In this document: piece by piece, positions 16,323 to 26,688 of the stretch
Position numbering within the stretch: position 1 is the first letter of the stretch
Layout of the letters: each line of letters starts with the position of its first letter
From: Hyalangium gracile
GTDB taxonomy: Bacteria > Myxococcota > Myxococcia > Myxococcales > Myxococcaceae
Direction of reading: 5' to 3'
Assembly: GCF_020103725.1 (NCBI RefSeq)
Contig: NZ_JAHXBG010000008.1
Span: forward strand, 186,001-250,000
Length of the DNA: 64,000 nucleotides
Made by a program: the position numbers and the translations under genes
Notes under the pieces: generated by a model
Seen by the model: the letters and a program-made list of their open reading frames with translations, nothing else
Databases searched by the model: none
Told to the model about the DNA's origin: nothing

Positions 16323-17840
16323 ATGACCACTGTCGAGATCATCTTCCTGGGCGTGTACTTCGCCGTCCTGTGTGTGCTGGCCGTGTACGGCTCGCACCGC
16401 TACCGGATGGCGTACCTGTACTACCGCCACAAGTTCAAGCTGCCCACCCCCAAGGGCGTGCTGCCTACCCTACCGCGCGTCACCATCCAGCTGCCCATCT
16501 TCAATGAGATGTATGTGGTGGAGCGCCTGGTGGACTCGGTCTGCCGCATCGACTACCCGCGCGAGCTGCTGGAGATCCAGGTCCTGGATGACTCCACGGA
16601 CGAGACGTGCGGCATCGCCCGCGCGTGCGTGGAGCGCCACCGCCGGGCCGGCCTCAACATCGTCTATATCCACCGCACCAACCGCCAGGGCTTCAAGGCG
16701 GGCGCGCTGGAGAACGGCCTGAAGCTGGCCTCGGGCGAGTTCGTCGCGGTGTTCGACGCGGACTTCGTGCCCACCCCGGACTTCCTGCGCCGCACGGTGC
16801 CCTTCTTCGTCGACTCCAAGGTCGGCATGGTGCAGGTGCGCTGGGGCCACCTCAACCGCGAGTTCTCCATCCTCACCCAGGCCCAGAGCATCTTCCTGGA
16901 CGGGCACTTCATCATCGAGCACACGGCGCGCAACCGCTCCGGCTGCTTCTTCAACTTCAATGGCACCGCCGGCATCTGGCGCCGCGCCACCATCGAGGAC
17001 GCCGGCGGCTGGCAGCACGACACGCTCACCGAGGACCTGGACCTGAGCTACCGCGCCCAGCTCAAGGGCTGGCAGTTCATCTTCCTGCCCGAGGTCATCT
17101 CCCCGGCCGAGGTGCCGGTGGACATGAACGCCTTCAAGAGCCAGCAGCACCGCTGGGCCAAGGGCTCCATCCAGACGGCCAAGAAGCTGCTGCCCACCAT
17201 CCTCAAGAGCGACCTGCCGTTCGAGGTGAAGCGGGAGGCCTTCTTCCACCTCACCAACAACATGGCCTACCTGTTGATGGTGCTCCTGTCGGTGCTGATG
17301 CCGCTGTCCATGGTGGTGCGCTTCCATCACGGGCTGTACGGCACGCTCTTCCTGGATCTGCCCTTCTTCATCACCGCCACCGCCAGCGTGTGCTTCTTCT
17401 ACGTGGCCACCCAGCGCGAGCAGGGCATCCGCGGCTGGGAGCGGGTGAAGTACCTGCCGTTCCTGATGAGCCTGGGCATCGGCCTGGCCATCAACAACGC
17501 CAAGGCGGTGCTGGAGGCGCTGCTCAACCAGCAGTCCGGCTTCGCGCGCACGCCCAAGACGGGCTCCGAGGGCAAGAAGGTCGTCCAGGTGAAGAAGACC
17601 TACCTGGGCGCCAAGACGCTCATGCCCCTGGTGGAGCTGGCCTTCGCGGCCTACTTCACCGGCGCGCTGTGGTTCGCCATCGACGCGCGCATCTACACCT
17701 CGGTGCCCTTCATCGTCCTGTTCCAGGCTGGCTTCCTGTACGTGGGCGCCTCCAGCCTGCTCCAGGGCCGCCTGAAGCCCGCCGAGCCCGCTGCCAGCAT
17801 CAAGGCTGCCGCCGAGGAGCAGGCGCACCGGGCGGCTTGA
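16323..17840 (+). CDS. Membrane glycosyltransferase family 2, cellulose-synthase-like
   Basis: 505-residue processive-type glycosyltransferase. An N-terminal membrane helix precedes the GT2 catalytic domain with UDP-sugar residues LDDSTDE (Asp89/90), metal-binding FDADFVP (Asp145/147), catalytic TEDLDLS (Asp238) and QQHRW (QxxRW, 274-278). The rest has about four C-terminal membrane segments and a cytosolic Lys-rich loop. This is the organisation of cellulose/mannan/ceramide synthases. The product (exopolysaccharide or glycolipid) is unknown. No PilZ domain or cellulose accessory genes are adjacent. A good promoter and a long structured leader lie upstream. Confidence 0.9.
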   Translation: MTTVEIIFLGVYFAVLCVLAVYGSHRYRMAYLYYRHKFKLPTPKGVLPTLPRVTIQLPIFNEMYVVERLVDSVCRIDYPRELLEIQVLDDSTDETCGIARACVERHRRAGLNIVYIHRTNRQGFKAGALENGLKLASGEFVAVFDADFVPTPDFLRRTVPFFVDSKVGMVQVRWGHLNREFSILTQAQSIFLDGHFIIEHTARNRSGCFFNFNGTAGIWRRATIEDAGGWQHDTLTEDLDLSYRAQLKGWQFIFLPEVISPAEVPVDMNAFKSQQHRWAKGSIQTAKKLLPTILKSDLPFEVKREAFFHLTNNMAYLLMVLLSVLMPLSMVVRFHHGLYGTLFLDLPFFITATASVCFFYVATQREQGIRGWERVKYLPFLMSLGIGLAINNAKAVLEALLNQQSGFARTPKTGSEGKKVVQVKKTYLGAKTLMPLVELAFAAYFTGALWFAIDARIYTSVPFIVLFQAGFLYVGASSLLQGRLKPAEPAASIKAAAEEQAHRAA

Positions 17841-17862
17841 GCGCTCTGGCGTCCGGGGCTTG

Positions 17863-18453
17863 CTACCCGGCGTCCGGCACGCCCGCTCCGGCGTCCGGAG
17901 CCTGAGTCCCCGCGTCGGGGCCCGGTACGCCCGCGTCCGCCGGCTCCGGGCTCACCGCCGGAGGAGGGCCCCGGCGCAGCACCTGCTCCGTCCACGTGGG
18001 CGCCGGTCCGCTCGGGGGAGGGCGGCACGCCTCGTTGATGGACGTCTTCCACACCGAGCGCAGCGTGAGGGTCTCCCGGCCGCAGGCCGTCACTTCCGTG
18101 GGGAACTTCACCGGGCAGGGCGTGCCCGCGCTGAAGCCCGTGGCATGCGTGGAGCCCACGAAGCCCTCGGGCGTCCGGCCCAGCACGATCGTCACCGCGC
18201 CCCCATCCGGGGTTGCTCCCACGCCCCCGTCCGGGCGGGTGTGGAGCAGGGAGAGGGAGAGGATCCGGCCATCGTCCTCTGCGAGGTAGCGGAAGGCCGG
18301 GTTTCCTACATGGTGATACTCGCCCGCCTGGCTCTGTTCGCAGCCAGGAGGGACGTTCACGGTCGGCGGACCGACGTTACGGGTAGGGCAGGCGACGAGA
18401 CTGGCGGAGGCGACAGCTCCCAGGGTGATCCCCAGGGGAAAGGGTCGAGACAT
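17863..18453 (-). CDS. Lipoprotein with Pro-Asp-Ala-Gly tail
   Basis: 196-residue predicted lipoprotein. Signal peptide with lipobox VAC (SASLVAC) at the N-terminus. The middle (EYHHVGNPAFRYLAEDDGRI, TPCPKFP-like Cys pair) resembles no family I know. The C-terminus is a low-complexity repeat of PDAG/ADAG units, a spacer type frequent in myxobacterial surface lipoproteins. It converges with the GT2 gene (22-bp gap) and diverges from the PEGA gene with 81 bp between. Function unknown. Confidence 0.7.
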   Translation of the reverse strand: MSRPFPLGITLGAVASASLVACPTRNVGPPTVNVPPGCEQSQAGEYHHVGNPAFRYLAEDDGRILSLSLLHTRPDGGVGATPDGGAVTIVLGRTPEGFVGSTHATGFSAGTPCPVKFPTEVTACGRETLTLRSVWKTSINEACRPPPSGPAPTWTEQVLRRGPPPAVSPEPADAGVPGPDAGTQAPDAGAGVPDAG

Positions 18454-18534
18454 GGCCGCGCATCTTTCATCACCCGGTGGCGGATGGCACAGGGTTTGAC
18501 CCCCCAGTTACGACTCTCTAACCTTCGGGGTGCC

Positions 18535-19584
18535 ATGTCTTTCTCCCGTGCCTTCGTCTTCGCGCTGGTGGCCACCCTGGTCGCGCCGCCGGCTCTCGCC
18601 CAGGACGACCTGTTCGTCCCCCTCCCGAACGAGGGAAAGACCAAGCCGAAGGCCAGCAAGCGCCGCCCCCCGGCCAAGAAGGCCACGGCGAAGAAGTCGG
18701 AGCCGGCGCCCGCGGATGACGATCTGTTCGTCCCGATTCCCTCCAACAACCCCAGCCCTGCCAACAACAAGAAGCCCGCCACGGCGAAGAAGCCGCCGGA
18801 GCAGGCCCCCGCGGATGACGATCTGGTCGTCCCCATCGCGCCGACGAAGACCGAGATGCTCGTGAAGCTGGGCGGCGGCATCAAGGGCGCGCGCCTCTTC
18901 GTGGACAACAAGGACATGGGCCCGCTGCCCATGTCCGCGCCCATCTCCATCGACACGGGCGAGCACACCATCGTCGTCCGCCGGCCGGGCTTCGCCGACT
19001 TCAACCGCCGCGTCACCGTCCAGCAGGGCAAGCCGTGGGAGCTGCCCGTGACGCTCGAGGCCGTGGCCGGCGTGGTGACGGTGACGTCGGACGTGCCGGG
19101 CGCCAGCGTGGCCATCAACGGCCAGACGCGAGGCCAGGTGCCGCTCTCCAGCCTGGTGCTCAAGCCGGGCTCGTACGAAATCGTCGTGAGCAAGGAGGGC
19201 TTCGAGCCCGAGACCAAGAGCCTCTCGGTGAAGGCGGGCAAGGACTACACGGTGACCACCAGCCTGCGGCCCTCCGAGAAGCCCACCGCCGTGGCCAGCT
19301 CGGACCGTCCGGAGCGCCCGGTGCTCACGCCCACCGACTCGGGCGTCGACACGAGCCCCAGGATTCCGCTCACGGACGAGGAGCCGGAGGTGAGCACCAG
19401 CTCGCCCTGGTACAAGCGCTGGTACGTCTGGGCCGGCGTGGGCGTGCTGACCGCCGCCGCCGCGGGCGCCGTGGTGGCCACGCAGGGCGGTGGTGCCAAG
19501 CCGCTGTCCGCCGACACCGTGTGCAACGGGCCGTGCGACGCCACCATCAACGGCAGCGGCATCATGCGGCTGGGCGGCCGCTGA
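18535..19584 (+). CDS. PEGA-domain exported protein
   Basis: 349-residue exported protein. A signal peptide (ending APPALAQ) is followed by a Lys/Pro/Ala-rich region carrying three copies of a DDLFVPIP-type motif (near residues 23, 61 and 96). Two PEGA-type beta modules follow (about 105-180 and 180-255: GARLFVDNKDMGPLP, then ASVAINGQTRGQVPLSSLVL). Near the C-terminus a single hydrophobic helix (WAGVGVLTAAAAGAVVATQ) is followed by a short CNGPC tail. PEGA proteins are envelope proteins thought to bind peptidoglycan or protein partners. ATG 18535 lies at the end of the divergent promoter region. Confidence 0.8.
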   Translation: MSFSRAFVFALVATLVAPPALAQDDLFVPLPNEGKTKPKASKRRPPAKKATAKKSEPAPADDDLFVPIPSNNPSPANNKKPATAKKPPEQAPADDDLVVPIAPTKTEMLVKLGGGIKGARLFVDNKDMGPLPMSAPISIDTGEHTIVVRRPGFADFNRRVTVQQGKPWELPVTLEAVAGVVTVTSDVPGASVAINGQTRGQVPLSSLVLKPGSYEIVVSKEGFEPETKSLSVKAGKDYTVTTSLRPSEKPTAVASSDRPERPVLTPTDSGVDTSPRIPLTDEEPEVSTSSPWYKRWYVWAGVGVLTAAAAGAVVATQGGGAKPLSADTVCNGPCDATINGSGIMRLGGR

Positions 19585-19596
19585 CGACGGCCAGGG

Positions 19597-20187
19597 CTAC
19601 TGCCCGCGCAGATCGTCCTCGGCGCCCTTCGTCGGGGACTCCAGCAGCAGGAACACGTTGCTCACGCGGCCCACGCCCGAGTAGTCCAGCGCCGTCGCGC
19701 GCACCTTGAAGGGCGCGCTCTCGGGCAGCAGGCTCGTGATGTCCACCACGCCCGGCTCGAAGTTGAAGGCCATGGGGCCCACGCTGTCGACCTGCTCCTT
19801 GCCCACGCGGACCATGTCGGTGAAGCCCACCGCGCCGCGGTTGAGCACCTGGCCCTTCTCGTCCAGCACCTCGAGCAGGATCAGGTTGTCCACCGAGAAG
19901 CCCTCCTTGCCCGCCGCGTCGCCGTAGAGGCGCGCCCGGGCGCCCTCCAGCCGCAAGAGCGGCGTCTCTCCCGTGGCCACCACGCGCGGGGTGCGCTCGA
20001 AGTCCCGCGTGTCGATCTCCACGTCCTCGCGCCGGGCGTCGATCTGCGACGTCTCCCGCTCGGGCGTGTCCGCCAGCAGCTGCAGCGGCCGAGGAGGCCC
20101 GGAGCGGGTAGGTGTAGCGGGCACCTGTTTTACGCAGGCGAGAAAGGAGACAGCCACAGCGGCCAGGAAGAGTTTGCGGGCAGTCAT
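19597..20187 (-). CDS. Hypothetical lipoprotein
   Basis: 196-residue predicted lipoprotein with signal MTARKLFLAAVAVSFLAC (lipobox FLAC). The mature part has no recognised domain. It contains a beta-rich stretch (LLRLEGARARLYGDAAGKEG, VGPMAFNFEPGVVDITSLLP) ending with SNVFLLLESPTKGAEDDLRG, perhaps an immunoglobulin-like or DUF fold. It converges with the PEGA gene and diverges from the M1 peptidase gene, 51 bp apart. Confidence 0.7.
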   Translation of the reverse strand: MTARKLFLAAVAVSFLACVKQVPATPTRSGPPRPLQLLADTPERETSQIDARREDVEIDTRDFERTPRVVATGETPLLRLEGARARLYGDAAGKEGFSVDNLILLEVLDEKGQVLNRGAVGFTDMVRVGKEQVDSVGPMAFNFEPGVVDITSLLPESAPFKVRATALDYSGVGRVSNVFLLLESPTKGAEDDLRGQ

Positions 20188-20238
20188 GCCAGGGCTTGTA
20201 GCGAGCGCTTCGCGGAGGGGTCAACTAGCATTCCCCCC

Positions 20239-22017
20239 ATGGCGCCAGCTCGTTCGTGGATCATCCTCGCGCTGCTCCTGTGCGCGGCTCCGGCCCTGGC
20301 CGGCGGTTCGCCCGAGGTGCAGCTCTGTCTCCAGCACCTCAAGCCCTCGGAGCGCGAGCGGGCCGAGAAGCAGCTCGGTCCCCTGAACGAGCTGCCGCTC
20401 TACCGGGTGCAGCTCGACGTGGATCCGACCAAGCGCGAGGTGACGGGCAAGGTGCAGGTGGAGGTGCTCGCGAGGAAGCGGACCCTCTCCGAGCTGTTCC
20501 TGCGGCTGACGCCCAACGCCTCCGGGAGGAAGGTGACGCTCTCGGACGCGAAGCTGGATGGCCAGCCCGTGGCCCTGGAGCGCCCCGAGCCGACGCTGAT
20601 CCGCATCCCGGTGAATCCGCCCCTGGAGCCCGGCGCCCTGGCGAAGCTGGAGGTGACCCTCCAGGCGAGCGTCCCGCGAGGCAAGGCGAACACCGGCTCG
20701 CTGCTGGCGGCGCTGGGGGCCTCGGGGCCGCCGGGAGACTACGGCGCCTTCTCGGCCGTGCCGGACTTCCTGAGCCTGGTGGGCATCGTGCCGATGATGC
20801 CTCCGCTGAACCCGGATGGGACGCCGTGGGCAGGGCCGTCGGGCATCGGCGATCTGGCGCTCTATGAGCCGTCCAACGTGCTGGCCACCGTCACGGTGCC
20901 GTCCGGCTGGCAGGTGCACGCCACGGGCGTGGCGATGGGCGAGGTGCCCGAGAAGACGCGCGGGGTGCGCTACAGCTTCGCCGCGGCGCTGGTGCGCGAC
21001 TTCCCCGTGTTCGTCTCGCGCGGCTACGAGAGCGTCTCGAAGACGGTGGGGGACGTCACCGTGGAGAGCTTCTATGCCTCCCGGGACGCGGCGGTGGGCA
21101 AGCGCGTGCTGCAGTACACGGCCTCCGCGCTCCAGACGTTCGAGTCGAAGCTCGGGGCGCTGCCCTACAAGCACTTCCGGGTGGTGGAGGCCCCGCTGTC
21201 GGACGGCGCGGGCGGCATGGAGTTCCAGGGCCTCATCACCGTGGGCACCTCGCTGTACCGCGGGGCGGCGGACCCCAACAGCATCTTCGAGGGCGTGAAG
21301 GGCATGGAGATGTTCCAGGGCATGCTGGAGCAGATGTCCGCGCTGGGTGGGGGGCAGGCCGGCGGCGCGGCGAGCCCGTTCGCGCACATCGCCAAATCCA
21401 TCGAGCGCACGGTGGAGTTCACCGTCGCGCACGAGGTGGGGCACCAGTACTTCGCGGGCCTGGTGGGCACCGACCCCATCAAGGATCCGGTGGCGGACGA
21501 GGCGCTCACCCAGTACGCGGCGGTGCTGTACTTCGAGTGGGCGCACGGCAAGGCGGCGGCGGAGTCCCTGCGGCAGGAGGCGCTGGTGGCCGCCTACCAG
21601 ATGCACCGGATGATGGGCGGCGAGGACGGCCCGGCCCAGCGGCCCACCGAGGAGTTCAGCAGCTCGGTGGAGTACGGCGCCATCGTCTATGGCAAGGCGC
21701 CGCTCTTCTACCACTCGGCGCGCAAGCTGGTGGGGGACGAGGCCTTCTTCCGGGGCCTGCGCTCGTACGTGGACACCTACCGCTACAAGTGGGCCTGCGT
21801 GGACTGCTTCCGCAAGGAGCTGGCGAAGACGAGCTCCGGCACCTCCGGGGCGCTGGAGCGCCTCCAGAGCCGCTGGTGGAAGGAGACGCACGGAGACGAG
21901 GACCTGGGCGCGCCCAGCCTCGAGACGCTCATGGGCAGCAGCATGGGGGACATGAAGCTCGACCCGGAGACCATGAAGCTGCTGGAGGAGATGCTGGGCG
22001 GCATGTCGGGCAAGTAG
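20239..22017 (+). CDS. M1-family metallopeptidase, exported
   Basis: 592-residue secreted zinc peptidase. A signal peptide ([13 protein letters not shown]) precedes an N-terminal saddle domain (about 30-220). The catalytic part has HEVGH (398-402) and Glu421, which is HExxH-x18-E as in gluzincins. The aminopeptidase substrate motif GxMEN reads GGMEFQG, so Asn is lost and the N-terminal amine pocket may differ. The C-terminus is short, lacking the ARM-repeat domain of large M1 enzymes and ending in a Met/Leu/Glu-rich helix. Probably periplasmic or outer-membrane aminopeptidase-like, perhaps with endo activity. Confidence 0.85.
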   Translation: MAPARSWIILALLLCAAPALAGGSPEVQLCLQHLKPSERERAEKQLGPLNELPLYRVQLDVDPTKREVTGKVQVEVLARKRTLSELFLRLTPNASGRKVTLSDAKLDGQPVALERPEPTLIRIPVNPPLEPGALAKLEVTLQASVPRGKANTGSLLAALGASGPPGDYGAFSAVPDFLSLVGIVPMMPPLNPDGTPWAGPSGIGDLALYEPSNVLATVTVPSGWQVHATGVAMGEVPEKTRGVRYSFAAALVRDFPVFVSRGYESVSKTVGDVTVESFYASRDAAVGKRVLQYTASALQTFESKLGALPYKHFRVVEAPLSDGAGGMEFQGLITVGTSLYRGAADPNSIFEGVKGMEMFQGMLEQMSALGGGQAGGAASPFAHIAKSIERTVEFTVAHEVGHQYFAGLVGTDPIKDPVADEALTQYAAVLYFEWAHGKAAAESLRQEALVAAYQMHRMMGGEDGPAQRPTEEFSSSVEYGAIVYGKAPLFYHSARKLVGDEAFFRGLRSYVDTYRYKWACVDCFRKELAKTSSGTSGALERLQSRWWKETHGDEDLGAPSLETLMGSSMGDMKLDPETMKLLEEMLGGMSGK

Positions 22018-22029
22018 GCCCCGGCCGCC

Positions 22030-23607
22030 TCAGTCGAACAGCGCCTTCACGAACTCGCGCGGCTCGAAGCGGCGCAGGTCGGCGATCTTCTCGCCGACGC
22101 CCACCCAGAGCACGGGGATCTTCAGCTCGTCGCAGATGCCGATGATGACGCCGCCCTTGGCGGTGCCGTCCAGCTTGGTCAGCGCGATGCCGGTGACGCC
22201 CACCGCCTCCGAGAACTGCTTGGCCTGCTGGATGGCGTTCTGACCGTTGGTGGAGTCGAGCACCAGGAGCACCTCGTGGGGCGCGCCCTGCAGCGCCTTG
22301 CCCATCACGCGGTGGACCTTCTTGAGCTCCTCCATGAGCGGGGCCTTGGTGTGGAGCCGACCCGCGGTGTCCGCGATGACGACGTCCGCGCCCGTCTCCC
22401 GCGCCTTCTTCACCGCCTCGAAGATGACGGCGCCCGGGTCTCCGCCGTCCTCGCCCTTCACCAGCTCCGCCTTGGCCCGAGCGGCCCACACGTCCAACTG
22501 CTCGGTGGCGGCGGCGCGGAAGGTGTCTCCCGCGGCGAGCACCACCTTCTTCCCCGCGCCGGTGAGCTGCGCGGCCAGCTTGCCGATCGTCGTCGTCTTC
22601 CCCGCGCCGTTGACGCCCACCACCATCACCACGTGCGGCGGCCCACCGCCCTGCAGCGTGTTCGGCGTCGGCAGGTCGACGATGCGCGCCACCTCCTCGC
22701 GGATGAGGGCCTTGATGCGCTCGGGGTTGCTCAGCTCGTTGCGCTTGAGCTTGTCGCGCGCCAGCTCCACCAGGTTGGACGCGGTGCGCACGCCGATGTC
22801 CGCGGTGAAGAGGATCTCCTCCATCTCCGCCAGCACGGACTCGTCCACCTGGCGGTTCTGGCCGAACAGGCCGTTGAGGCGGGCCATGAAGCCCTGGCTC
22901 TTCGTCTTGTCCAGGCCCTGCGCCAGCGTCTTGCCGGCCTCGGCCTGGAGCTTGGCGCGCTCGGCCGCCGCCTCCGCCTGACGGGCCGCCTCGGCCTCCG
23001 CCGCCTCGCGGGCCTTCTGCTCCCCCAGGAGCCGCTCGGCCTCCTCGCGCTCGCGGCGCTTGCGCTCCTTGGCCTCCTCGTCGGCGGCCTTCCTCGCGCG
23101 GTACTCGGCGCGCTTCTCCTCCTCCTCCTTCTCCTTGAGGACGCGGGCCTCGGCCTCCAGGCGGGCGCGCTCGGTGGCGTCCGTGGCCTGGCTGGCCGCG
23201 CGGGCCGCCTGCTCGCGCTGACGGGCCAGCTCCTCGGCGCGGGCGTGGGCCTGCTCGGCCTCTCGCTGGCGGGCCAGCTCCGCCTCCGTCTTCGGCAGCT
23301 CCACGCGCAGCTGGGGCGTCTCGGCCGGGAGCGTCGGCTTCTCGGCCTCCGCGGGCACCGTGGGCTTGCCGGGCTTCTCGGGGACGCGAGGCGCCTTGAA
23401 GAAGAGCTTGCGCCCGGCCAGCACCAGCAGGAGCAGGAAGAGCAGCCCCAGCCCGTAGCCCACCACCTGGGACGCGGGGCTCGCCTCGGGGGCCGGCGCG
23501 CCTGGCGGGGTGCCGGGCTGGCCCGGTGTCGTCTCCGGGGGAGCGGGCACGGGGGCAGGGGCGGGCACCTGCGCGGCGAGGACGTCCAGGGCGGTCGGAG
23601 TCTTCAT
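22030..23607 (-). CDS. ftsY: Signal recognition particle receptor FtsY
   Basis: 525-residue SRP receptor GTPase that docks ribosome-SRP complexes at the inner membrane. A Pro-rich N-terminus leads into a true membrane helix (residues about 47-65, [18 protein letters not shown]). A long Ala/Glu/Arg-rich coiled-coil A-domain (about 80-225) and the NG domain follow. G motifs: [15 protein letters not shown] (G1), [16 protein letters not shown] (G3), [10 protein letters not shown] (G4). Most FtsY proteins associate peripherally; the N-terminal helix is the type found in deltaproteobacteria. Divergent from the lipoprotein gene at 23673. Confidence 0.96.
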   Translation of the reverse strand: MKTPTALDVLAAQVPAPAPVPAPPETTPGQPGTPPGAPAPEASPASQVVGYGLGLLFLLLLVLAGRKLFFKAPRVPEKPGKPTVPAEAEKPTLPAETPQLRVELPKTEAELARQREAEQAHARAEELARQREQAARAASQATDATERARLEAEARVLKEKEEEEKRAEYRARKAADEEAKERKRREREEAERLLGEQKAREAAEAEAARQAEAAAERAKLQAEAGKTLAQGLDKTKSQGFMARLNGLFGQNRQVDESVLAEMEEILFTADIGVRTASNLVELARDKLKRNELSNPERIKALIREEVARIVDLPTPNTLQGGGPPHVVMVVGVNGAGKTTTIGKLAAQLTGAGKKVVLAAGDTFRAAATEQLDVWAARAKAELVKGEDGGDPGAVIFEAVKKARETGADVVIADTAGRLHTKAPLMEELKKVHRVMGKALQGAPHEVLLVLDSTNGQNAIQQAKQFSEAVGVTGIALTKLDGTAKGGVIIGICDELKIPVLWVGVGEKIADLRRFEPREFVKALFD

Positions 23608-23672
23608 GGGCGGACCGCTTATACCAATCCGGTGTTGGATGCAGCGCCTCTGGACCGGTAAAACCGTCCCCC

Positions 23673-24227
23673 ATGCGCCTCTCGTCCCTGTCCCTGCTGC
23701 TCCCCACGGCCCTGCTGTGCGCCTGCATCATCGAGGCACCGGGGGGCGTCTCCGAGGCCGAGCGCCGCCAGGCGACGGTGCCGCAGGTGCCGCCGTTGAC
23801 GCTGAAGAACGGCGCCAACCTGGGCGGGAAGGTGGAAGTCGTGGGCGCCACGGTGCAGCCGGGCCGGATCGTCCCGGGCGAGGCGGCCCGCATCACCGTC
23901 TTCTTCAAGGTGCTCCAGCCCCTGGACGAGGACTACATGGTCTTCGTCCACGTGGAGGACTCGGACGGGCGGATGGAGCGGATGAACCTGGACCACAAGC
24001 CGGCCGGCGGCATCTATCCCACCACCCAGTGGAAGCCGGGCGAGACGGTGAGGGACGAGTTCTCCCTGTACCTGCCCTCGGGGACGGCCTCACGCGCGGT
24101 GAACCTGTGGATGGGGCTGTGGGATCCGCGCACCGACGCGCGCCTGCAGCTCAAGAACCCGGAGGCGGTGCGCAACGACGGGCGCGACCGCATCATGCTG
24201 GCGCAGGTGCCAGTGGCGCAGCGCTAG
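23673..24227 (+). CDS. Hypothetical lipoprotein, beta-sandwich-like
   Basis: 184-residue predicted lipoprotein: signal MRLSSLSLLLPTALLCAC with lipobox LCAC. The mature domain has the rhythm of an immunoglobulin-like carbohydrate- or protein-binding fold (PGRIVPGEAARITVFFKV, YMVFVHVEDSDGRMERMN, LWMGLWDPRTDARLQL). Similar domains occur next to glycosyltransferases and as surface lipoproteins in myxobacteria. ATG at 23673 was chosen because it starts the signal peptide; an in-frame ATG at 23526 lies inside ftsY. Ends 11 bp before the 3' end of rnpB on the other strand. Confidence 0.7.
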   Translation: MRLSSLSLLLPTALLCACIIEAPGGVSEAERRQATVPQVPPLTLKNGANLGGKVEVVGATVQPGRIVPGEAARITVFFKVLQPLDEDYMVFVHVEDSDGRMERMNLDHKPAGGIYPTTQWKPGETVRDEFSLYLPSGTASRAVNLWMGLWDPRTDARLQLKNPEAVRNDGRDRIMLAQVPVAQR

Positions 24228-24238
24228 AGGGAAAAAAG

Positions 24239-24633
<395 letters not shown>

Positions 24634-24846
24634 CATCCGCTGCATACAACAGGTCGGGGGCCAGGGTCACTCCGCCTGACAGGACTTCTGTCGGCTTCCC
24701 GAAGCGTGCCTTCCGCCAACGGTCAGTGCCTGCCCGCCTGCCCTCTATGAGAGCTTTTCGGGGCTGGCGGTGTTACGAACCCCCCAGGGGAGTGCCCGGC
24801 CCGGTCCTTCCAACGTCGTCCCATCCTCCGCTCGCTCCTTCGCCTC

Positions 24847-26688
24847 ATGAGGCCTTCGCACCCCGGTCCCTCCCACTCCTGGTCCCTGCGATGGCACCTC
24901 ACCTTCCTGATCGGGGGGGCGATGCTGCCCGTGGTGGCGTTCTCGGGGCTTGTCGTGCTGCAGCTCGCCAGCGAGATGCAGCGCTCCATCGAGCGCCGCC
25001 TGCAGCGCGCGGCCCACGTGATGAACGCCTCCTTCGAGCGGGAGGTCGCGGCGACGGTGCGCACGCTCCAGGCGCTGGCGGGGGCCGCGTCGCTCGACCG
25101 GGGGGATCTCCACGGCTTCCGGGAAGAGGCCATCCGCGTGCAGGCGACGCAGCCCTCCTGGCTCACGGTGCTGCTGCTGACGCCGGAGGGCCAGCAGCTC
25201 GTCAACGTGCGCCAGCCGCCCGGAGCGCCCCTGTCCCAGGCCACCGAGCCCGAGAGCGTCCGTGGCATCGTCGAGACGCGCCAGCCCACGGTGGGCAGCC
25301 TCAAGCGGAGCCCCTCCTCCCAGCGGTGGGCCTTCCCCGTCCGGGTGCCGGTCATCCGGGACGGCCAGCTCAAGTACGTGCTCACGGCGGTCATCCCCCC
25401 TGAAGCGCTGGAGGCCGTCGCCACGCACGAGCAGCCCGCGGAGGAGGGGGAGTTCACCCGCACCATCGTCGACAGCCAGGGCCTCATCGTCTTCCGCACG
25501 CGCAGCCCCGAGCGCTTCATCGGCACGCCCGCCACGGCCACCTATCGCAAGAACACCCTGGCGGCGCTCGAGGGGGTGTTCCGCAGCGTCACGCTGGAGG
25601 GGACACAGTCCTATGTGGCCTTCAGCCGCTCGCCGTCCTCGGGCTGGGTCTCCTCCGTCGTGGTCCCCGTGGAGCTCATCGACGGCCCCCTGCGCAGATC
25701 GCTCTGGGTCGTCGCCGTCTCCGGGCTGCTGGCCATGCTCGTGAGCACCGGGGGCGCGCTCGTCTTCGCCCGGCGCTTCGCCCGTGGCATCCGCTCCGTG
25801 GCGGTGGCGGCGGACTCGCTGGCCCACGGGGAGCAGCCGCTCATCGAGCCCTCGACCATCGCGGAGGTGGATCGGGTGGGCCAGTCGCTCGTGGTCTCCG
25901 CCGAGCGCCTGCGCCAGCACGCGCAGGAGGAGCAGCGCGCCCGCGAGGGGCTCGAGGCGGCCGTGCGCGCGCGGGACGAGTTCCTCTCGCTCGCCTCGCA
26001 CGAGCTGAAGACGCCCCTCACCTCGCTGATGCTCCAGACGCAGCTGCTCCAGCGCCGGCTCGAGCGCAACGAGTCCCTGCCGCCGGGGGGGCTGACCAGG
26101 CTGCTGGACCAGACGGCCCGGCAGACGCGGCGGCTGTCGCGGCTGGTGAACGACATGCTCGACATCTCGCGCATCACCGCCGGCAAGCTCGCGCTGGAGC
26201 GTGAGACGTTCGAGCTGGCGGCCTTCGCGAGCGAAGTCGTGGCCAAGCTCACCCCCCAGCTGAGCGAGGCGGGGTGCGAGGTGTCGGTGCGGACGACGGA
26301 GCCTGTCCTCGGGCACTGGGATCGCTACCGGCTCGAGCAGGTGCTCACCAACCTGCTCACCAACGCGGCGCGTTATGGGGCCGGCACCCCCGTGGAGGTC
26401 TCCGTCCGTCGCCTCGAGCAGCGGGCGGAGCTCCGGGTGAGGGATCAGGGCCGCGGCATCGCTCCGGCCGACCAGGAGCGCATCTTCCGCAAGTTCGAGC
26501 GGGCCGTGGGCGGCCATGAGGTGGCCGGGCTCGGGCTGGGACTGTTCATCGTGCGCGAGATCGTCGAGATGCACGGCGGGTCGGTTCACGTCGAGAGCGC
26601 GCTCGGGCAAGGTGCTACCTTCGTCGTCATTCTTCCTCTCCAGGCGTCTCTGGCCCTGGAGGACGTGTCAAAGGAATCCCTCGGATGA
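24847..26688 (+). CDS. Sensor histidine kinase with periplasmic Cache-like domain
   Basis: 613-residue inner-membrane sensor kinase. TM1 at about residues 19-42 (TFLIGGAMLPVVAFSGLVVL), a periplasmic PDC/Cache-like sensor (about 45-275), TM2 at about 283-303, and a HAMP-like linker. Then HisKA with the H-box FLSLASHELKTPLTSLMLQT (phospho-His) and HATPase_c with the N-box LEQVLTNLLTNAARYG, G1 VRDQGRGIAP, F-box FERAVGG, G2 GLGLGLFIV and GQGATF. It autophosphorylates on signal; ligand and response regulator are unknown. Its TGA overlaps the next kinase's ATG (ATGA), so the two form one unit. Confidence 0.92.
   Translation: MRPSHPGPSHSWSLRWHLTFLIGGAMLPVVAFSGLVVLQLASEMQRSIERRLQRAAHVMNASFEREVAATVRTLQALAGAASLDRGDLHGFREEAIRVQATQPSWLTVLLLTPEGQQLVNVRQPPGAPLSQATEPESVRGIVETRQPTVGSLKRSPSSQRWAFPVRVPVIRDGQLKYVLTAVIPPEALEAVATHEQPAEEGEFTRTIVDSQGLIVFRTRSPERFIGTPATATYRKNTLAALEGVFRSVTLEGTQSYVAFSRSPSSGWVSSVVVPVELIDGPLRRSLWVVAVSGLLAMLVSTGGALVFARRFARGIRSVAVAADSLAHGEQPLIEPSTIAEVDRVGQSLVVSAERLRQHAQEEQRAREGLEAAVRARDEFLSLASHELKTPLTSLMLQTQLLQRRLERNESLPPGGLTRLLDQTARQTRRLSRLVNDMLDISRITAGKLALERETFELAAFASEVVAKLTPQLSEAGCEVSVRTTEPVLGHWDRYRLEQVLTNLLTNAARYGAGTPVEVSVRRLEQRAELRVRDQGRGIAPADQERIFRKFERAVGGHEVAGLGLGLFIVREIVEMHGGSVHVESALGQGATFVVILPLQASLALEDVSKESLG

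Noticed and set aside
20221-21891. 556-codon open frame opposite the M1 peptidase
   Set aside because: Low-complexity Arg/His/Leu shadow frame; HExxH-x18-E lies on the plus strand.
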